From Aliiruegeria haliotis (GTDB taxonomy: Bacteria; Pseudomonadota; Alphaproteobacteria; Rhodobacterales; Rhodobacteraceae): DNA of 64,000 nucleotides. The stretch spans positions 372,001 to 436,000 of the forward strand of contig NZ_PVTD01000001.1 in assembly GCF_003003255.1 (NCBI RefSeq), given 5' to 3'. The number at the start of each line of letters is the position of its first letter. The first letter of the stretch is position 1. Position numbers and translations under genes: made by a program. A model generated the notes under the pieces. The model had not been told where the DNA came from. It saw only the letters and a program-made list of their open reading frames with translations, and did no database searches. This document shows, piece after piece, positions 60,923 to 64,000 of the stretch.

Positions 60923-62341
60923 ATGACCACGTTACCGCCCAAACCACGGTCCCGTCCGAAGAACGTGTCGCTGCTCAGGCACGCGCTGATGTTTCGGCGC
61001 GACGTGCTCTCTGCCCAGCCCGAACGCCTGTATGGTGCGTGGATGGCGGAATTCCGGACGCCGCTGTTCCGGACCTACCTGCTGAACCAACCCGATCTCG
61101 TGAAAACCGTGCTGGACAACAGCCTGACGCGGTTTCCCAAATCGACCCGGATCCGGGACGGGCTGACGTCGCTGCTGGGAAACTCGCTGTTCCTGTCGAG
61201 CGGGGAGGATTGGTTGCACCAGCGCCGCATCGTCGATCCGGCCTTCGAGGGGGGGCGCCTGCGGGAGGTCTTCCCGATGATGTGGGATTGTGCCGTCGCC
61301 GCGATGGAGCGGCTGGAGGCGCAGGCGGGCGACTCGCCGGTCGAGGTGGAGGCGATGACCTCCCACGTGGCCGCCGACGTCATATTCCGTACCCTGTTTT
61401 CGCTGCCGATCACCGACAAGGTGGCCGCCGGTGTGTTCGAGGAGTTCCGCGATTACCAACGCTCCATGCCGCTGGCCAATACCGCGACCTTCTTTCCGCG
61501 TGCGAAATGGTTGCCGAGTTTCCTGACCCGGCGGTCGCGGCGCGCGGCGGAGCGTATCCGGGCGCTGATCCGCCAGATCGCCGCGCGGCGGAGCGCGGAA
61601 ATCGCCGCCGGGACCGCGCCCGATGACCTTGCGACAAAGCTGATGACGACGCCCGATCCGGAGACCGGAGCCTGTTTCGATACCGAGGAAATGGTAGACC
61701 AGGTGTCCATCTTTTTCCTCGCCGGGCACGAAACGAGCGCGTCGGCACTGGCGTGGTCGCTCTACATGCTGGCGCTCTACCCGGAGTGGCAAGACAGGAT
61801 CGCGGCGGAGGCCGAGGCCGAGATCGAAATGGACGCGCCGCGGTTCTCGGTCGTGAGCCGGTTGAAACTGTCCCGCGATGTTTTCCGCGAGACACTGCGG
61901 CTTTATCCGCCGGTGCCCAACATGGTGCGGGAGACAACCTGCCCGGAAACCTTCCGAGAGCGCGATATCAAGACCGGCAGCCAGATCATCGTCAGCAGCT
62001 GGTACATGCACCGGCATACCAGGATCTGGGATCGCCCGGACGAGTTCTGCCCGCACCGGTTTTCCACGCCGGAGGGCAAGGCGTCCATGCGGGACGCCTA
62101 CATTCCGTTCTCGGCAGGGCCGAGGGTCTGCCCCGGCGCGGCCTTCGCCATGCTGGAAGGTCCGCTGATCCTGTCGATGCTGGTGCGTGCCTACCGGTTC
62201 GAGCTGGTGCAGGATCGGCCGGCGGTGCCGATCGCGCACCTGACGCTGCGCTCCAGGGACGGTATCTGGCTGAAACTGTCGAAACGTACGCCAAAGGCGC
62301 AGGCAGTGCCCGGGCGGGATGATGCAGAGGCGGGTGCCTGA
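60923..62341 (+). CDS. Cytochrome P450
   Basis: This 472-residue soluble P450 has the I-helix oxygen motif FFLAGHETSASA (267-271 is Ala-Gly-His-Glu-Thr), the K-helix FRETLRLYPP (Glu323 and Arg326) and the heme loop FSAGPRVCPGAAFAM with ligand Cys403. SSGEDWLHQRRIVDPAF near residue 92 is the conserved C-helix. There is no membrane anchor. The overall pattern resembles the long-chain/eukaryotic-like CYP class in bacteria; substrate and redox partner are unknown. It is 254 bp downstream of the MttB-family gene and probably has its own promoter. Confidence 0.92.
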   Translation: MTTLPPKPRSRPKNVSLLRHALMFRRDVLSAQPERLYGAWMAEFRTPLFRTYLLNQPDLVKTVLDNSLTRFPKSTRIRDGLTSLLGNSLFLSSGEDWLHQRRIVDPAFEGGRLREVFPMMWDCAVAAMERLEAQAGDSPVEVEAMTSHVAADVIFRTLFSLPITDKVAAGVFEEFRDYQRSMPLANTATFFPRAKWLPSFLTRRSRRAAERIRALIRQIAARRSAEIAAGTAPDDLATKLMTTPDPETGACFDTEEMVDQVSIFFLAGHETSASALAWSLYMLALYPEWQDRIAAEAEAEIEMDAPRFSVVSRLKLSRDVFRETLRLYPPVPNMVRETTCPETFRERDIKTGSQIIVSSWYMHRHTRIWDRPDEFCPHRFSTPEGKASMRDAYIPFSAGPRVCPGAAFAMLEGPLILSMLVRAYRFELVQDRPAVPIAHLTLRSRDGIWLKLSKRTPKAQAVPGRDDAEAGA

Positions 62342-62372
62342 AAAAAGGCGCGGCACTCTGACGAGGCCGCGC
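62341..62372 (-). terminator. Terminator of the DUF6477 gene, abutting the P450 stop
   Basis: Perfect 7-bp arms GCGCGGC (62348-62354) and GCCGCGC (62366-62372) with an 11-nt loop are preceded by six A (62341-62346), which read as a T-run on the minus strand. The first A is also the last base of the P450 TGA. The P450 gene and its convergent neighbour therefore end about 90 bp apart. Confidence 0.75.
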
Positions 62373-62430
62373 AAGTCGAGGGAAACACGATTGGGGGCGA
62401 CGGGGCTGGCAGGCTCCGTCGCGTGCGGCG

Positions 62431-62724
62431 TCACGCGGCCATGGGGCCCCGCAGGAGGCTCCGCGCCTCTGCCATCAGGGCGATCATGATCTCCACATGG
62501 CGGGAGGGTGAATAGCTGGCATCCCCTTCCCGCCGGCGCCGATCAAGCTCGGCTTCGGCATCCATGAGCTTTCGCACCGCGCGTTCCGGGGCAGGGGTGC
62601 TGTCGCTGCGCATCACCCGCTTGAAATCTCGGCTGTGGTTGTACTCGCCAATACCATGGCGCGCCGCGCGGATCAGCAGGCGAGGGCGGCGCAGCGCGCC
62701 TAGGGCTTGGATGAAGTCGGTCAT
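62431..62724 (-). CDS. DUF6477-family protein
   Basis: This is a 97-residue small cytoplasmic protein. LGALRRPRLLIRAARHGIGE and YNHSRDFKRVMRSDSTPAPE match my memory of the DUF6477 family in Rhodobacterales. The C-terminal half is a charged helix with LDRRRREGDASYSPSRHVEI. Function is unknown. The divergent DUF6456 gene, with palindromes between them, suggests shared control. Confidence 0.8.
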   Translation of the reverse strand: MTDFIQALGALRRPRLLIRAARHGIGEYNHSRDFKRVMRSDSTPAPERAVRKLMDAEAELDRRRREGDASYSPSRHVEIMIALMAEARSLLRGPMAA

Positions 62725-62810
62725 GTCAGGTCTCTCCGTGAATGTGGCGAAACCGTGGCACAGGTTTGGTCGCTGTTGCGATTCTGTGGAAAAGACCGCG
62801 CGCAGTACTT

Positions 62811-62839
62811 AGAATTGTTTGCGAATTTTCAACAATTCT
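62811..62839. promoter_or_regulatory. Perfect inverted repeat 1 between DUF6477 and DUF6456
   Basis: AGAATTGTT (62811-62819) and AACAATTCT (62831-62839) are exact reverse complements separated by 11 nt. They sit in the centre of the divergent intergenic region. The length and symmetry suit a dimeric regulator. Confidence 0.6.
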
Positions 62840-62841
62840 GT

Positions 62842-62867
62842 CCACAGGTTCTGAAATTAACCTGTGG
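62842..62867. promoter_or_regulatory. Perfect inverted repeat 2 between DUF6477 and DUF6456
   Basis: CCACAGGTT (62842-62850) and AACCTGTGG (62859-62867) are exact reverse complements around an 8-nt spacer, only 2 bp to the right of the first palindrome. The right arm overlaps the CtrA-like site. Confidence 0.6.
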
Positions 62868-62872
62868 GTAAC
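62857..62872 (+). promoter_or_regulatory. CtrA-like site
   Basis: TTAA-N7-GTAAC (62857-62872) differs in one base from the alphaproteobacterial CtrA consensus TTAA-N7-TTAAC. It is 67 bp before the DUF6456 ATG. CtrA binding is an inference from the motif alone. Confidence 0.4.
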
Positions 62873-62938
62873 CATATCGTCCCTAGGTGGGGCAAGGATC
62901 ACACGGAAACGGTGAACAGGAGACGTCAAGGGGGCAGC

Positions 62939-64000
62939 ATGGATGGCCAATTGAAAGAAGATCTGGCGGGCGGGTTGCCCGGATGGGTTCCAGAGGCCGC
63001 GATGCATTACCTACGGCACACCGAGCAGGGGCTCTCGATACGTGAGGTCGCCCGGGCCGAGGGGTGCCATGCCTCGACGATCCTGCGCCGTATCCGGCGG
63101 TTCGAACAGCGGCGTGACGATCCGCTGGTCGACGAGATCCTGTCCCGGCTGGGGGAGGTGCATTTCAGGACCGAGCAATCGGAACGCCCCGGACCTGAGG
63201 AGATCGACCATATGACCGCCCACTTCACGCCTGCCGATGCACCGCGAACGGTCTGTGACGAGGCCACGATCGCGCGGGAGGGACGCCGTGTCCTGCGCCG
63301 CATGGCCGAACCCGGCGCAATGCTGGCCGTCGCGCCGGACATGGACAAGGCCGCCGTGCTTCGGGAAATGCCTGAAGGCGGCACCAACCGCACGGCCGTT
63401 GTCGACCGCCATGTCGCACAGGCCTTTGCGCTGAAGGAATGGATCAGCTGCAAGAGCGCGGGCCGGGTGACAACCTATGGGATCACCTCCTCCGGGCGTT
63501 CGGCGCTCAAGCGGATGATCAGCGAGGACAGCGTCGGCCGGCAGGGTTTTGCCGAGGCACCGATGCCCTTCGGCGACCAGCACCGGGAATGGGGCCACAA
63601 GGTCGTGCTGGAGGAGGACGAAACGCGCCGTCCGCGCCGGGTACGCTACAACATGGCCGAAAGCCCCGTCGTGTCATTGGCCCGGCGCCGCGACAAGGAT
63701 GGAACGCCCTTCCTGGAGCCCGAACAGGTGGCCGCGGCCGAGCGCCTGCGCGAGGATTTCGAACTGGCCCAGATGGGGCCGCGCGTCACCCAGAACTGGG
63801 AGCGGTTTCTGACAGCCGGCACCCGGGGCGGCTTTGGCGGTGGCGACCCGCTGTCCGGTCCCGAAGGCGCCCGCAAGCGGGTTGAGGCCGCACTCTATGA
63901 GCTTGGGCCAGGACTCGGCGACATGGTGTTGCGGTGTTGCTGCTTCCTTGAAGGGCTGGAAGCCACCGAGAAGACCATGGGATGGTCGGCCCGTTCGGGC
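62939..64000 (+). CDS. DUF6456-domain helix-turn-helix protein, truncated by the window edge
   Basis: The first 354 residues are present and no stop occurs before 64000. The N-terminal helix-turn-helix (GLSIREVARAEGCHASTILR, then RIRRFEQRRDD) is at about residues 34-65. A middle domain follows with VTTYGITSSGRSALKRMISE near residue 180. The C-terminal DUF6456 core begins at about 270 with RLREDFELAQMGPRVTQNWE and continues into LGPGLGDMVLRCCCFLEGLE. It is probably a DNA-binding regulator specific to this order. CAAGGGGG precedes the ATG at 62939. Confidence 0.85.
   Translation, partial: MDGQLKEDLAGGLPGWVPEAAMHYLRHTEQGLSIREVARAEGCHASTILRRIRRFEQRRDDPLVDEILSRLGEVHFRTEQSERPGPEEIDHMTAHFTPADAPRTVCDEATIAREGRRVLRRMAEPGAMLAVAPDMDKAAVLREMPEGGTNRTAVVDRHVAQAFALKEWISCKSAGRVTTYGITSSGRSALKRMISEDSVGRQGFAEAPMPFGDQHREWGHKVVLEEDETRRPRRVRYNMAESPVVSLARRRDKDGTPFLEPEQVAAAERLREDFELAQMGPRVTQNWERFLTAGTRGGFGGGDPLSGPEGARKRVEAALYELGPGLGDMVLRCCCFLEGLEATEKTMGWSARSG

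Noticed and set aside
62725-62938. A replication origin: DnaA-box-like TGTGGAAAA and TGTGGGTAA (one mismatch each) with an AT-rich stretch
   Set aside because: Only weak boxes in 214 bp and none of the usual neighbouring genes; a regulatory region of the divergent genes explains it better.
1-64000. Prophage, integrative element, CRISPR array or defence island
   Set aside because: No integrase, transposase, phage structural gene, short regular repeats with spacers or toxin-antitoxin pair was seen; composition is even apart from short promoter patches.
1-64000. tRNA or rRNA genes
   Set aside because: No T-loop-like GGTTCRANTCC with matching acceptor stem was noticed by eye; a tRNA-finding program would be decisive.

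Overview
The window is about 64 kb of GC-rich chromosomal DNA from an alphaproteobacterium, almost certainly a marine Rhodobacterales (Roseobacter-type) species. Reasons: a DMSP lyase gene dddP with all metal ligands; the gene orders yfgM-like/bamB/der and yajC-secD-secF-tauE-Mth938-ccmABCDG; and DUF6477 and DUF6456 proteins, families I know from this order. I saw no phage genes, transposases, CRISPR array, rRNA or tRNA. It reads as ordinary core and accessory chromosome.

Layout. 0-8 kb: start of an ABC importer ATPase, a divergent Atm1-type ABC exporter, then an RND pump operon. 8-12 kb: YfgM-like protein, BamB and Der (envelope and ribosome assembly). 12-16 kb: a sulfotransferase, SerS and a secreted trypsin-like protease. 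16-23 kb: Sec accessory genes, a TauE-type permease, an Mth938-like protein and cytochrome c maturation genes ccmABCDG, many overlapping. 23-27 kb: AraC regulator, divergent porin and two tandem paralogous secreted proteins of unknown function. 27-32 kb: ilvB and ilvN around a TPR/sulfotransferase-like gene, preceded by an attenuator whose leader peptide carries Ile-Leu-Val-Leu-Val. 32-35 kb: secreted DUF3604 protein and an acetyltransferase. 35-41 kb: NarL-type two-component pair, alpha/beta-hydrolase-OsmC fusion, EEP hydrolase and dddP. 41-46 kb: small zinc-ribbon-like protein, Bcr/CflA efflux, DsbA/FrnE, acyl-CoA ligase and XRE-cupin regulator. 46-51 kb: a minus-strand run ATPase-metA-hydrolase-ppk2-tetR. 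52-57 kb: RidA-like, FadL-like, then guaA-ABM-EamA. 57-64 kb: LysR and divergent reductase, MttB-family methyltransferase, P450, DUF6477 and the truncated DUF6456 gene.

Most notable beyond the genes: (1) two arrays of degenerate ~190-214 bp tandem repeats in gene-free DNA (2.15-2.75 kb with an exact 198-bp period; 51.25-51.86 kb), with probable diverged single copies near 20.2 and 12.1 kb, suggesting a dispersed intergenic repeat family; (2) the complete ilv attenuator; (3) the porin plus tandem secreted paralogues; (4) two perfect inverted repeats and a CtrA-like site between the divergent DUF6477 and DUF6456 genes; (5) a TPR/sulfotransferase-like protein with a degraded PAPS loop sitting between ilvB and ilvN.

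Limits: all similarity statements are by-eye recognition; no database search, alignment program or RNA folding was run.
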